This document shows positions 54,673 through 64,000 of a stretch of DNA of 64,000 nt, piece by piece. Below the pieces are notes generated by a model that worked only from the letters and a program-made list of their open reading frames with translations, was not told the DNA's origin and did no database searches. How positions within the stretch are numbered: position 1 is the stretch's first letter; the number at the start of each line of letters is the position of its first letter. The DNA lies in contig CM065811.1 in NCBI GenBank assembly GCA_033398695.1, positions 73,040,001 to 73,104,000 on the forward strand. Reading direction: 5' to 3'. A program made the translations under genes and the position numbers. The DNA is from Orobanche coerulescens (taxonomy: Eukaryota > Streptophyta > Magnoliopsida > Lamiales > Orobanchaceae).

Positions 54673-57556
54673 TGTAACAGCCCAAAAACAGTGGCTATTA
54701 CAGTGCCGTGGATCCCTCCTGGGACCCACCAGGCAATATCACAATATACACTTAAAATCTGACAACGTGGCACCGTACCACAATATTTATCAAAACCCCG
54801 GTGTGGAGTATGAGTTATTCATATTTTTAAATACAAGCAAACATACACAGGATCCAAACACGGTACAGGCCATATGACGATGGGCAGTACCTAACAAGTT
54901 TTAGTACATTCATCCAACACAAAAATAAAACGAAAGTCACGCTTAAAACATAACCGAACAACCAAAAGACTCGGGGCCCCCGAAATAGCATACATCAGAA
55001 TCCTCCGTCGCCATTGTGCTCCTCCTGTGCCTTGCCCTTTCCTCGCCCTGAAATACAAGTATTTCGCCCCAAACCACATGGTCAGCTATACATGATAATA
55101 ATTCTCATGACATTATACAATTCATATATACTGATTTCAAAGAAATTCACCGACTACTGAATATACCCCGAAGGCGTATAAACAATCAGTCCCAACTGTC
55201 GAAGATAACCAAATATACGAACGACCACATACTATGGCTCAAGACGGACGTCACAGTACGCCCGATCCGGAAATGTGTCCGTGCACATGTCCACCCCGTA
55301 TACAGAATCCAGAATATACGTGGGACAATGTACCTAATTAGCCTCACGAACTACGTCTCGTGTGCACGATCTAAATGCGGAAAAACCTCCACGCATGATC
55401 ATCAAGTGCCCGGCTAAAAATCCTACACATAACCAATCGGCGCGCAGATATGACTCCAGAGATGTCACGATACAACATGACAACGAAACTCAACGAATTA
55501 CACTTTTTCCAAGAAATCGAACAACTCACCGAAGTGTCAACAAAGCTCAACGATATCAAGGGTCCAAAAGTACGAATTTGGGTATACGATCCCATGATGA
55601 AAACGGGACATCATCAAGAACAACCCCAAGTCACAAGACAGAAGTTTATAGGTGTTTATATACACGAAATGCATAATCATCATAAGGATCCACACATCAT
55701 TATAACCAAGCAAGATAACTTGCCTCAATTCCGTAGACGAATAATCCTTCCTCGAATGGTCAAACGAACGGTATCCTCGTCTAACAACACTCACGCGAAC
55801 AAGCAACCTTGAATGAAATATAATTCATTCAACAACACATTCGTACGATAATGGTATTATCGCATAAACAATATTCACAAATCGATTATCCTATCGATCA
55901 TTTTAATGTTCTTATTACAAATCATCGTATATTTATCATGATCATTACATATTCTAACCTTAATGTCAAATTCTTGATGTCTAGTTTATTATTTATGCAA
56001 TATCGTGAAAATATCTTTTTCAAATCATCGACACTTCCAATTACAATATAATTTGTGTTTAATTACATTCTTCATTATTTACCAACGATTTCATTCAAAA
56101 CTTGATTACTATATGAAACATAAGTTTAAGTTTTTAGTGAATTAAGAACATCATCTTAATTTACGCCTCTTGACATGCATGGATTAATGGAATGGAATTC
56201 GGCTATTCATCTACCGCATTTGTATCATCACAATTCTCTAAAGAACATTATCAACCTATCAATATAGCGATTAACGCCCTTTAACGAAATCGATAGATTC
56301 GAACATATGAAGATTACAACTTCCTTCTATCAACATTCATTGTTTTACTTTGAAGAATTTATTAAAAGCCTAGTTATATCATTGAATACTTGAGATTTTT
56401 GAAGTAACTTCATTCATCTAACAAGGATCATCTACAAAGGATTAATATCATCTTTCCAACAATTTTATTACAAAGGTTTTAGAGGCCAAAAATCATGGTT
56501 TCATACTACCTTCAAGAATCAATAGAATGTTCAAGACCAATTTAACATTTCTTACTTTTAATCATTAAGGATGTCATCCCTAACATGTTCCTAGTGTTGA
56601 GACTAAAATCAACTTCCGATTATCATGCTATACCTCAGGTTTTATGTATATCATTATCATCACATTATGAAGTTATTTACATCAAGAAGTAACACTAATA
56701 CCTTCAAAGTTAATCTTCACTTGGTTTGAGTATGATTCAATTAACTTATCAAGTTTACACTAGTTTAAACTAACATTATGTGAAGTATTTATCTACTAAC
56801 ATCATCATAAGCATGCAATTGATATGAGTTAAAGAAAGACCAACCTTAAAATGAAGAACAACACCAACACTCCAACGAATACACTTCAATCTCTAGCTCT
56901 CCAAGTCACCAATCAAGTGGTGAAGCTCCAACACAAGTTAGGAAGGCTTAGAAATGAAGTTGGAAGGGAAAGGAATCGTTCCTAAGTTGGGAGATTGAAA
57001 GAGGTCGAGTAGGAAGTAAATGGCAAGTCATACATTTATAATCTGAACTTGTCATTACGTACGTTAACGAACGAGGTTAACGACGTTATAGCCTTTACGC
57101 ACGTAATCTTATGATCATTACGCACGTAACCAATTTCATCAAACTCTCTGTCTAAAAACACGCAGTTCGTTACGTACGTAACCAGGCAGCCATTACGTAC
57201 GTAATTGCCGTTGACTTGGCTGTCGCGATCGACTCCCGACCACCTACCTTTGCTCGACCCCACCCGCCGAAAGGCGGATTGCTGGAGGATCTTCCGCATT
57301 ACGTACGTTAACGTACTGATATTACGTACGTAAGGCGGCCTATATAGCGTACGTTAAGAATACATGTTAACGTACATTAAGTACTATAACAATCATAAAT
57401 GGAATTCTCGCAATATCACCCAACAACTAATATAGTATGAATGACCATGAATCCAATCTAACATAATTCGTCGGTACTTGTTACAACATCACAGATATGG
57501 TGCGAAAATACTTAACTTAAATCATGGAATACAATATTAAAGGCGAGGGTATTACA
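54673..57556 (-). repeat. gypsy II 5' LTR (2884 bp)
   Basis: Partner of 46694-49578, with 13 substitutions and 3 indels between them. TSD ggtac follows at 57557-57561. Confidence 0.95.
57030..57372 (-). promoter_or_regulatory. gypsy II U3 palindrome array and TATA
   Basis: About ten words TTACGTACGTAA, TAACGTACGTTA or TAGCGTACGTTA over 320 bp, ending (minus) just before ATTATAAATGTAT (57030-57042). The left LTR has the same array (49076-49402). Five of the 13 LTR substitutions or indels fall within array words, four changing or destroying CGTACG (for example GTACG to GCACG). Confidence 0.6.
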
Positions 57557-58256
57557 GGTACTCTGTCCTGACTCTTTCCACTCCTACTCTTTTGTTGAGC
57601 ACCTGGTCTATGATGAAGTGATGTTCGACATCTACGTGCTTTGTTCTCAAATGTAGGACCGGAATGTTTGTTATTGCAATTTCACTATTGTTGTCACACC
57701 ATATAGGAACTTCATTTGCTATGATGTTGTAGTCCCTTAGCTGTTGTCTGATCCACAAAATTTGAGCACAAAAGCTACTTGCAGCTAGGTATTCTAACTC
57801 AGTTGTGGATATTGAGTTGGACACCTGCTTCTTACTGAACCAAGATATTAGTCTAGTTCCAAAGAATTGACACGTTCTACTGGTTCTTTTCCTGTTGATC
57901 TTGCATCCTGCAAATTCAGCATCTGAATATCCTGATAGTTCAAAGTTGTCATCTTTTGGATACCATAATCCAAGATTGATTGTAGACTTAAGGTATATGA
58001 ATATCCTTTTTGCTGCTTCCTGGTGAGAATGCTTTGGCTTGGACTGAAATCTTGCACACACTCCTACTGCATATGAAATGTCAGGTCTGCTTGCAGTGAG
58101 GTATAGTAGTGATCCAATTAGTCCACTATAGTGGGTTGGATCCACTAGAATGCCTCCTTCATCTGCATCAATGTGTAGGGATGTGTTTATTGGTACTCTT
58201 AGGGGTTTGGATGAGTCCACGCCAAATATTTTGATCAGTTCTCTTGTATACTTTGC
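57557..58256 (-). pseudogene. copia C RT end and RNase H
   Basis: From the solo LTR: YTRELIKIFGVDSSKPLRVP, GLIGSLLYLTASRPDISYAVG, RFQSKPKHSHQEAAKRI, GYSDAEFAG (RNase H aspartate), STTELEYLAASSFCAQILWIRQQL, WCDNNSEIAI, RTKHVDVEHHFI. Open to the gypsy II junction. The GCKINRKRTSRTCQFFG stretch replaces the usual DRKSTSG sequence. This is the best preserved copia segment of the window. Confidence 0.9.
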
Positions 58257-60143
58257 TGTTGGGATTCCGCATACAAAATTGAGTGTGCAGTGCGAAAATA
58301 AAACTTAATATATAGAATTCCAAACAGGATCGATCAAGTAATGTATATAGGAAAAATAAATTGACGAAGACAAAGGATTAAAGTCCCATACCTTTGAAGC
58401 CTTTGATAATATCTTCGAAATATGATGATGATCACGAACCCGAGCAGGAGCACGAAAACCCTTCATCCCAAACACCAAAAATATGATGTCTCTTCTTCAC
58501 ACGCATTGGATGTTGCTTGGAAATATTCAACGAAACTCCGTTCTTCAAGAACACGGCTAGGAAGTTATCGTAGGAATTCTCTCTCTAATTTTACTTGCTT
58601 ATTTCTTATCTCAAAGTTGAAGAACACTTGAAGAAAAAAATTCTCCCCTCTCTCCATTTTTGGTTCGGCCGAAGTGATGGTGTAAGGGTGGTGGTCTTGT
58701 AATGTTTAGTTATATAAATATATCTCATAATTGAGATGATAAGATATGATGAATAAAAATATCCTCACATATCACAACTTTTTAGCACCATGTTAGAAGT
58801 CATCACTACAAGCATGAAACAAAAGACAACACCATGTGAGAGAGAGGAAGGGGGGCGACCTACTAGGTAGGTGCTAGGAAATGGGCCGAGTCACTAGGCT
58901 TGTGTACAGGACGTTCGTCAAGTGACTCCGTTAAATACCCTCCGTTTTATCAACAAAGTATTTATACTAATTAATTAATCCAAATAATTAATTATATCAA
59001 ATACAAATATATTTCTCTAAGAAATATAATTTATGAATTAAATTAATTCCCCAGTACCTTAATTTCAATTCATAAGACTGTTATTTGATTTATCCAATAA
59101 ATCATAATTTAGATATCCAATATCTAATATTAACAGAGAGAGAATAATTTCACATTTATCCATCAACGATCCTGATGCGCGACCCTGTAGGTTCATCTCA
59201 GTCGGAATTGGGAGGAACCAATGAGTGCAGGCAACACTTAGCCAACCTTGCAGGCCGCACTGTAAACCCCGACTGAGAATGAATGAAGGGATCATTCTAG
59301 AACCATTATGTCGTGAATACCATATACGCATAGACCCTTCATTAGATGTCCCGGTCAAGTCTTCGAGTCATGGTAAAGTCAAACCCTACTGTTGACGAGA
59401 CACTATACATGTGTTAATGCAAATCAAGACCGACTGATTACTAATGTATCCAATATGACTAGATCAGAATGCTTTGGCCAAAGACTTATGATATTATTTG
59501 CCATTAAACGTATAGGACATTCGCCTGCTCACTAACAGGAGATTGAATCCTTCCTTGGTGTACAGTAAAGACTGCTACCTGCCCGTATAATCCGCACTTC
59601 GAGGTTGACCCAGCGATTAAGCAAACGGATCTAACTACTCTAATGACAAGCTAAATGACACAGCTACATCTCTTACTGAACCCTCAAGTCAAAGGTCCAC
59701 GTATACTATCACAACCTTTCGATTCATCATCGACTCTCCAAGATTGAATACCATGTGACTGAATCAAGTATGAGTCGTGTTCGAGTACACTGGTCCCACC
59801 AATATACTTATAACTATGCTATCAAGACATGCACATGTCCTAGCATCAGTTATACAAGTCTTACTCAAAACTTAATGCCCAATTAAGTTTATTGACTTGC
59901 GAACGGTTCACGTAAATAAGCTTTAAACACTTCCACTGCATTTTCTCTTATCCGATAACGAGAATGGAATGTTCGCTCTTATTTAAGTAGACTTCACTTA
60001 AATGTTACCAAATCAAGAATGCATTTGTAATACAATAAACAATGAATGAATCATATTGCCTTTTATTACGTATTCCATAATTACAAGTATAATGACCCTT
60101 CTCTCTCATCCCCTGAGTGGCATTCGAGTGCATATTCCTAACA
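58257..60143 (-). mobile_element. copia solo LTR (1887 bp)
   Basis: Minus-strand ends TGTTAGGAATATGC and GGAATCCCAACA; perfect TSD tttgc at 58252-58256 and 60144-60148. No PBS, PPT or coding region, so one LTR remains after LTR-LTR recombination. A TATA-like ATATATTTATATAAC is near 58705-58720. The segment near 59180-59290 with CGACTGAGATGAACC and CTCAGTCGGGG is a short inverted pair. The long LTR suggests the Angela/Tork side of copia (tentative). Confidence 0.85.
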
Positions 60144-60850
60144 TTTGCTTGATTGATGAATATTCCAGTGTCAACTTGTTTGACTTGCAAACCAAGAAAG
60201 AAATTTAGTTTGCCAATCATACTCATCTCAAATTCTCCTTGCATTAGATTTGTGAACTTCTCACATTGCCCAGGGTTTGGTTGAGCCAAATATAATGTCA
60301 TCCATATATACTTGAACTAGTACTATGTGGTCTACATGTTCAATTCTGAAGTGAGTTTTGTCCACATTTCCTTTGCAAAATCCATTTTTCTCAAGGAATA
60401 CGGATAGAGTTTCATACCAGGCTCTTGATGCCTGCTTGAGTCCATATAGAGCTTTTAGAAGCTTGTATACCTTGTCTCATTTTACAAAACCAGGGCTTTG
60501 CTCAACATAGACTTCTTCTTCTAGTACTCCATTGAGAAATGAACTTTTCACGTCCATTTGTTAGAATTCAAAATCTTTGAATGCTGCATATGCAAGGAAT
60601 AGTCTGATTGCTTCTAGTCTTGCTACTAGTGCATATGTTTTATCAAAATCTATTCCTTCATATTGAGCATATCCTTTTGCAACTAATTTGGTTTTATTCC
60701 TAACAATAGCTCTATCTTCATCACACTTGTTGTTGTACACCCATTTGGTACCTATGACTTTCTTGTAATCTAGTCTATCTGTTAGTTCTCAGAATCTCCA
60801 TTTTGTTTAGTTCTTCTTGCGTTGCAATCACCCATGTGTAGTCATATAAG
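60144..60850 (-). pseudogene. copia C reverse transcriptase
   Basis: Pieces in several frames: [46 protein letters not shown] (with a stop just before it), VYKLLKALYGLKQASRAWYE, and the catalytic YMDDIIFGST (YMDD at 60297-60308). After a frameshift there it reads FEMSMIGKLNFFLGLQVKQ and FINQA up to the solo LTR. Catalytic residues are intact but the frame is not. Confidence 0.88.
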
Positions 60851-61454
60851 GCTTAATCTGTTGTTTTGGGCTCTATTTGAGACATGAAGCAAGAAAACAT
60901 TGCCATTCCTACTGGTTCTGTGGATTTCCTGGTTTTGACTCCATCAGTTAGGTTTCCAATAATTTGTTGAATGGGGTGATCATTTAGCCATTTGAGAGTT
61001 TCATATTCATCTTCAGCCTTCGGAAGTTGATCTTCAGGGTTTGTTCCCCCTGATGAGTTGCTTTGAGGAACTTCGTCTGACTCTGCATCAGCCTGGATTA
61101 GGTGATCTGCAGCTACATTAGGTTCAGCTATTGTTTTATCAGCTGTGGTTGGATCAGCTCCGGTTGGATCTGCTGTGGTTGGATCAGCTTCGGTTGGATC
61201 AGCTGTGGTTGGATCAGCTTTGGTTGGATCATCTACGTTTGGAGATCCTGTCTGATTTGCAGTTGGATCTTCATCAGCTGTGTCCATTATTCCTGTGTTA
61301 TTGATGATGACTTCTTCTAGGGAGGTGGTTTTGAGCCCTTTCTCAATTAATTCCACCTGTTTTCTGTACTCAACAGTAGATTCATCAAAGACAACATGAG
61401 GTGCTTCTTCCACAACTAATGTTCTTTTATTAAATACTCTGTATGCCTTGCTTA
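60851..61454 (-). pseudogene. copia C integrase C-terminus and linker
   Basis: Begins within SKAYRVFNKRTLVVEEAPHVVFDES, the conserved end of copia integrase, then a Thr/Asp/Pro-rich linker to RT with pentapeptide repeats (61130-61250), ending at a stop at 60853. Upstream parts are cut off at 61455 by CACTA-like sequence. Confidence 0.85.
61130..61250 (-). repeat. 15-bp coding tandem repeat (pentapeptide ADPT[TEG])
   Basis: About seven copies of a GGTTGGATCAGCTGT-like unit (plus strand), coding on the minus strand for ADPTT ADPTE ADPTT ADPTG. It lies in the integrase-RT linker of copia C. Confidence 0.85.
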
Positions 61455-61640
61455 CACTACACCAAAAATATGATTTTGTGACATTGAGACTCCCTGGATT
61501 TGTGACTGTCAATGACAGTCACAATTTTATGACTGCCAATAACAGTCACAAAGAACAAGCAGTAATAAATCTAAATATTTCTGACTGTTAATGACTGTCA
61601 TAAGTGTTGTGACTGTCTTGAACAGCCATAAACAATTCAA
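61455..61640 (+). mobile_element. CACTA-type terminus with subterminal repeats
   Basis: CACTACACCAAAAA at 61455 is a classic CACTA (EnSpm) terminal inverted repeat, directly abutting copia C integrase. Inside, GTGACTGTCAATGACAGTCA-like units recur at about 61500-61525, 61540-61555, 61575-61600 and 61610-61630, as expected of subterminal transposase-binding repeats. I could not find the opposite TTTTGGTGTAGTG end, so element length is unknown. Confidence 0.7.
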
Positions 61641-62942
61641 GGTTAAACCATAATAACCCTCTCTCTCCCTATAAATTATTATAAATTATAATTATAGATT
61701 TAAATTTTATTATTTTTCAATCCTTATTCCCTAAAACTAAAAGGCTGTTAAAATACCTAAAGCCCTAACTTTCTTCTCAAATCTCAAATCTCTCTCGACT
61801 CTTTGTCTCTCACCACAGGCCACTTCCCATTCTCGCAACTCGCACCGCACGCTGCTCACTCGTTGCTGGTCCGTTGGTCCGCTGCTCTCAACGCCACGCC
61901 ATGCCTCGCTTCCACCGCTGGTCCGTTGCTCACTCGCGCTCTGCTCAACGCCACGCCACACCGCCACCGAGCGACGGATCGCCACCACCCTATTCAGGTC
62001 AGCTCGCTTTTATTCCTCTTCTAGGCTTCTCTTTTGAATTTGATGATAATTAGTATAATCCTTATTCCATTGCTTGCTAGTTGTTGCTCTACCTTGTTTA
62101 ATTTGTGTTTATATAGAGTTGTTGCTCTTCTTTATTTGCTAGTTGCCGCTCTATTGTTATTTTGATGTTTCAATCTTTATGTATTTTTTATGTTTAACAG
62201 GGGATAAAGAAGCTAGAAAAGAAAAAAAAAAGGAAAAAATGTAATTTCCAGAGGATAAAGAAGAGAAGATTTGCACTTTCGTATATTATGACTTTAGACT
62301 TGTTCTCTTATTTTTTTTAGATTGGTTCAGTTCAAATATATATTTTGTGAGTGTGTGACTGTATTCTTGTGGAGAAAGCACAAACTTTTAGAAAGGATTC
62401 TAAACAACACTTATGTTAGATAAGATCGGGCTTAAAATTCATATTTGGTACTGGTTTGGGCCGATTTGGTGTTGGTGATGAGTTTTTCTTTGTGATTTTG
62501 GTTTGTTCGAAAATTCATAATTTGGTATTGGTTTGGTTTTTCTCTCTTTTACAGTCCATCATTTTGACAGGTTTAATCCTCATCCTCCTCTCTATATGGC
62601 AACGCAGCCCTAATCTTTTGCAGTAATCTAATTTCTCCTACATACCGTATGAGGTAAGGTGCTGGTGTACTCCATTCTAAATTTCTGTAGGTCTGGTTAG
62701 AATTTCGATAAATTTAAATAGGATTACTGTGACAATGCCTTGGTTCGTAGAGAAATATGGAGTATTGCTATTATATTCTTGTCATGTTCTTGGTCCGAGT
62801 TCAACTATTGTTTGCAATACGTTACTGCATTTCAGTAATAGTTTTATCCAATATTTTTATCCGTATTTTACCTTAATTTGTTGTTCTCTGTGACATGATT
62901 GTTACATAGGTAAGTCGCCGTGTACTGAAAAGGTAACCTAAC
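61641..62942. other. unassigned gene-like stretch
   Basis: TATA-like CTATAAATTATTATAAA (61671 onward), a CT-rich leader, and a GC-richer ORF from 61803 (MSLTTGHFPFS, 73 codons). A donor-like CAG/GTCAGC is at 62000 and an acceptor TTTAACAG at 62200, after which a Lys-rich frame (KKLEKKKKRKK) runs to a stop near 62320. I recognise no protein. It may be a captured gene piece in the CACTA element or chance. The rest is AT-rich with nothing evident. Confidence 0.25.
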
Positions 62943-63010
62943 CACTACACCAAAATCAACTCCTACTAGCTTAGCCATTGTTGACAATGGCCACCGGGCG
63001 CTAGCTATTA
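62943..63010 (+). repeat. second CACTA-like terminus with hairpin
   Basis: CACTACACCAAAA at 62943 in the same orientation as 61455, followed by GCCATTGTTGACAATGGC (perfect 8-bp stem) and an outer TAGCTTAGCC/GGGCGCTAGCTA pair. A relic of a CACTA or related MITE in the upstream region of the TM9SF gene. Confidence 0.5.
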
Positions 63011-63168
63011 TGTCAATTGTTTGTACTCCTCACTCTACCAAGTTAAAAAAAGATCAAGATATGTGCTCTCCCTCTCTCGAATGTGTCTCCTAGGTATTTA
63101 GAGCTCTACTGAATTCTAAACCCCATTTGATTCAGCGTGTTCTTTTTAAAAAAAAAAAGAAAAAAGAA

Positions 63169-63317
63169 ATGTCGAGAGGAGGGTGGCACATCGTCGTTCT
63201 GCTGCTGTTTTGCACCGTAATTCTGGTTGTGAGATCTGATGGATCTGATCACAAGTACAAAGTCAGAGATCTGGTGCCGCTGTACGCAAATAAGGTTGGT
63301 ACATTTCACAACCTAAG
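63169..63317 (+). CDS. transmembrane nine superfamily (TM9SF/EMP70) exon 1, partial gene
   Basis: The ATG follows a purine-rich leader. It encodes a signal peptide (MSRGGWHIVVLLLFCTVILVV) and the start of the lumenal domain DHKYKVRDLVPLYANKVGTFHN. The family usually reads DHKYKxGDPVPLYANKVGPFHNP there. The exon ends at 63317 with AAG/GTAAAA in phase 2; the next exon (SETYRYFDLPFC in relatives) is beyond the window. TM9SF proteins are Golgi/endosomal nine-TM proteins that help sort TM-rich cargo. Four changes at normally invariant residues (G to R, P to L, P to T, P to L) hint at a decaying or divergent paralog. Confidence 0.8.
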
Positions 63318-64000
63318 GTAAAATCTATTTTTTCTGTTTTTATTACCCCCTTTTTTCTCTTTACTTTGATTTTTCTTCGATAGTTTTTACTTGTATTCAC
63401 ACATTGATTTGTTGAATGTTTTGATTGAAAGTTTTGGCTATTGAGTTCTACATAAATTATGGGATATTTTCTATTTAGTGGATTTGGTTGTTGCTTTCAT
63501 GTTGTTGGAAATTGTGGATTTATTTGCCCCGGATTCAGCTAATCAGGTGGGTGGATTTAGAGAATGATTGGAGACCCTTTATTATGGTGATGGAATTGTT
63601 AAAGTGAGGATTTGACATCTGGAGGGGATGTGGTTTTTGACTTTGGTTTTACATGGATGAAGCTGGCTTTGGCCGCGTAGATGAAACCCTGCAGGAAGAT
63701 TTAATACATATATTTCTGTTTCTTTTTCATGTACTGTGGTAATTTCCGAATTCTAAGGAGTGGAACCTACCTCTGGCAGACGTGTCCTGACTTTATTTCA
63801 CATCTTGTACCAAACTTAGTGATATATTTGATTACTGTATTTAGATCACCAATCTTTATATCACAGAGTTTGTGATATAATTGTGGTGTGATCATTTCGT
63901 TCAGTTGCTTAGTCGTGGAGCTTTTTTTCTTATTTATTTGTTTATTTATTTTTTCTGGCACACGGTTAAATTTACTTGTAGGTGTTAACTTAATTTGTTA
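63318..64000 (+). other. TM9SF intron 1 (partial)
   Basis: T-rich sequence after the GTAAAA donor, with no second exon motif to the window end. Long first introns are usual in this family. Confidence 0.6.

Larger units (their letters stand above)
46694..57556 (-). mobile_element. Ty3/gypsy chromovirus II (Tekay/Del type), young insertion
   Basis: Complete minus-strand element with LTRs 46694-49578 and 54673-57556, perfect TSD ggtac (46689-46693, 57557-57561), PBS, gag, protease, RT, RNase H, integrase, chromodomain and PPT. Reading the two LTRs side by side I count 13 substitutions and 3 single-base indels over about 2884 bp, so the insertion is recent. Despite this the polyprotein is broken several times and the RT active site is changed. 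Confidence 0.95.
43095..61454 (-). mobile_element. Ty1/copia element C (SIRE-like), split by gypsy II and a solo LTR
   Basis: Reading leftward: integrase C-terminal part (61454-60851), RT (to 60149), solo LTR insertion, RT end and RNase H (58251-57562), gypsy II insertion, RNase H end (46688-46594), a 28-bp tandem repeat, then a downstream extra ORF (to 43095). Both insertions have perfect TSDs and pol continues in frame across each when they are removed. The integrase N-terminal part, protease, gag and 5' LTR are missing: CACTA-type sequence starts at 61455. Confidence 0.85.

Noticed and set aside
59065..59358. 97-codon minus ORF with WYSRHNGSRM inside the solo LTR
   Set aside because: LTR sequence only; no domain recognised.
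61102..61320. Trp/Ile/Cys-rich plus-strand ORF resembling a repeat membrane peptide
   Set aside because: Antisense of the ADPT pentapeptide repeat in copia C.

Overview
The window is plant nuclear DNA from a large, repeat-rich genome. It is almost wholly a pile of nested LTR retrotransposons, with one real host gene only at the far right. Plant origin follows from Ty3/gypsy chromoviruses of Tekay/Del type (gag-protease-RT-RNase H-integrase-chromodomain, LTRs TGTAATA...TTACA, initiator-Met tRNA primer sites), SIRE/Maximus-like Ty1/copia elements, a Tat/Athila-type gypsy element with a PBS reading TGGCGCCGTTGCC, CACTA transposon ends, and the first exon of a transmembrane-nine (TM9SF/EMP70) gene. 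The extra ORF behind the copia pol looks like proteins I associate with Lamiales genomes; that taxonomic hint is weak.

Layout, left to right. (1) 1-23592: a minus-strand copia element (A) split by plus-strand gypsy I (129-19483). Gypsy I is itself split in its 3' LTR by minus-strand gypsy IV (9645-19026, perfect 5-bp TSD aaaga). (2) 22295-25449: copia LTRs and junction sequence. One LTR has a PBS on one side and a purine tract on the other, as in a tandem element pair sharing an LTR. (3) 25450-39024: gypsy III, with 4.3-kb LTRs and only 388 bp inside. Its left LTR is truncated. Its right LTR carries a second insertion (30849-37973), a Tat/Athila-type element with gag, protease and an extra ORF but no RT, RNase H or integrase. 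(4) 39025-41003: a truncated chromovirus LTR (V) inside the gag of copia B (41004-42943). (5) 43095-61454: minus-strand copia C (pol plus a downstream extra ORF). It is cut by gypsy II (46694-57556, TSD ggtac, LTRs differing at about 13 bases) and by a copia solo LTR (58257-60143, TSD tttgc). (6) 61455-63168: CACTA-type ends and gene-like but unassigned sequence. (7) 63169-64000: TM9SF exon 1 and the start of its first intron.

Nearly all element ORFs are broken by stops and frameshifts. Where an insertion plus one TSD copy is mentally removed, the host reading frame continues, which gives a reliable order of events: copia A, then gypsy I, then gypsy IV; copia C, then the solo LTR and (very recently) gypsy II; gypsy III, then the Tat/Athila element. 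Every element except gypsy I lies on the minus strand.

The most interesting pattern crosses families. In each of the six gypsy LTR families here, a dense array of short palindromes lies immediately upstream of the TATA box. Each family uses its own word: TAACGTACGTTA, TTACGTACGTAA or TAGCGTACGCTA in I, II and V; TAGCGTGCGCTA in III; a CGACCGTGTC/GACACGGTCG hairpin in IV; TGTGCCGCGGCACA in the Tat/Athila element. In the last, the same words also lie inside the element, upstream of an extra ORF that has splice-site consensus sequences in its leader. I read these as family-specific U3 control arrays; this is inference and testable. A 52-bp inverted duplication inside the otherwise open gag of the Tat/Athila element is the second notable structure.
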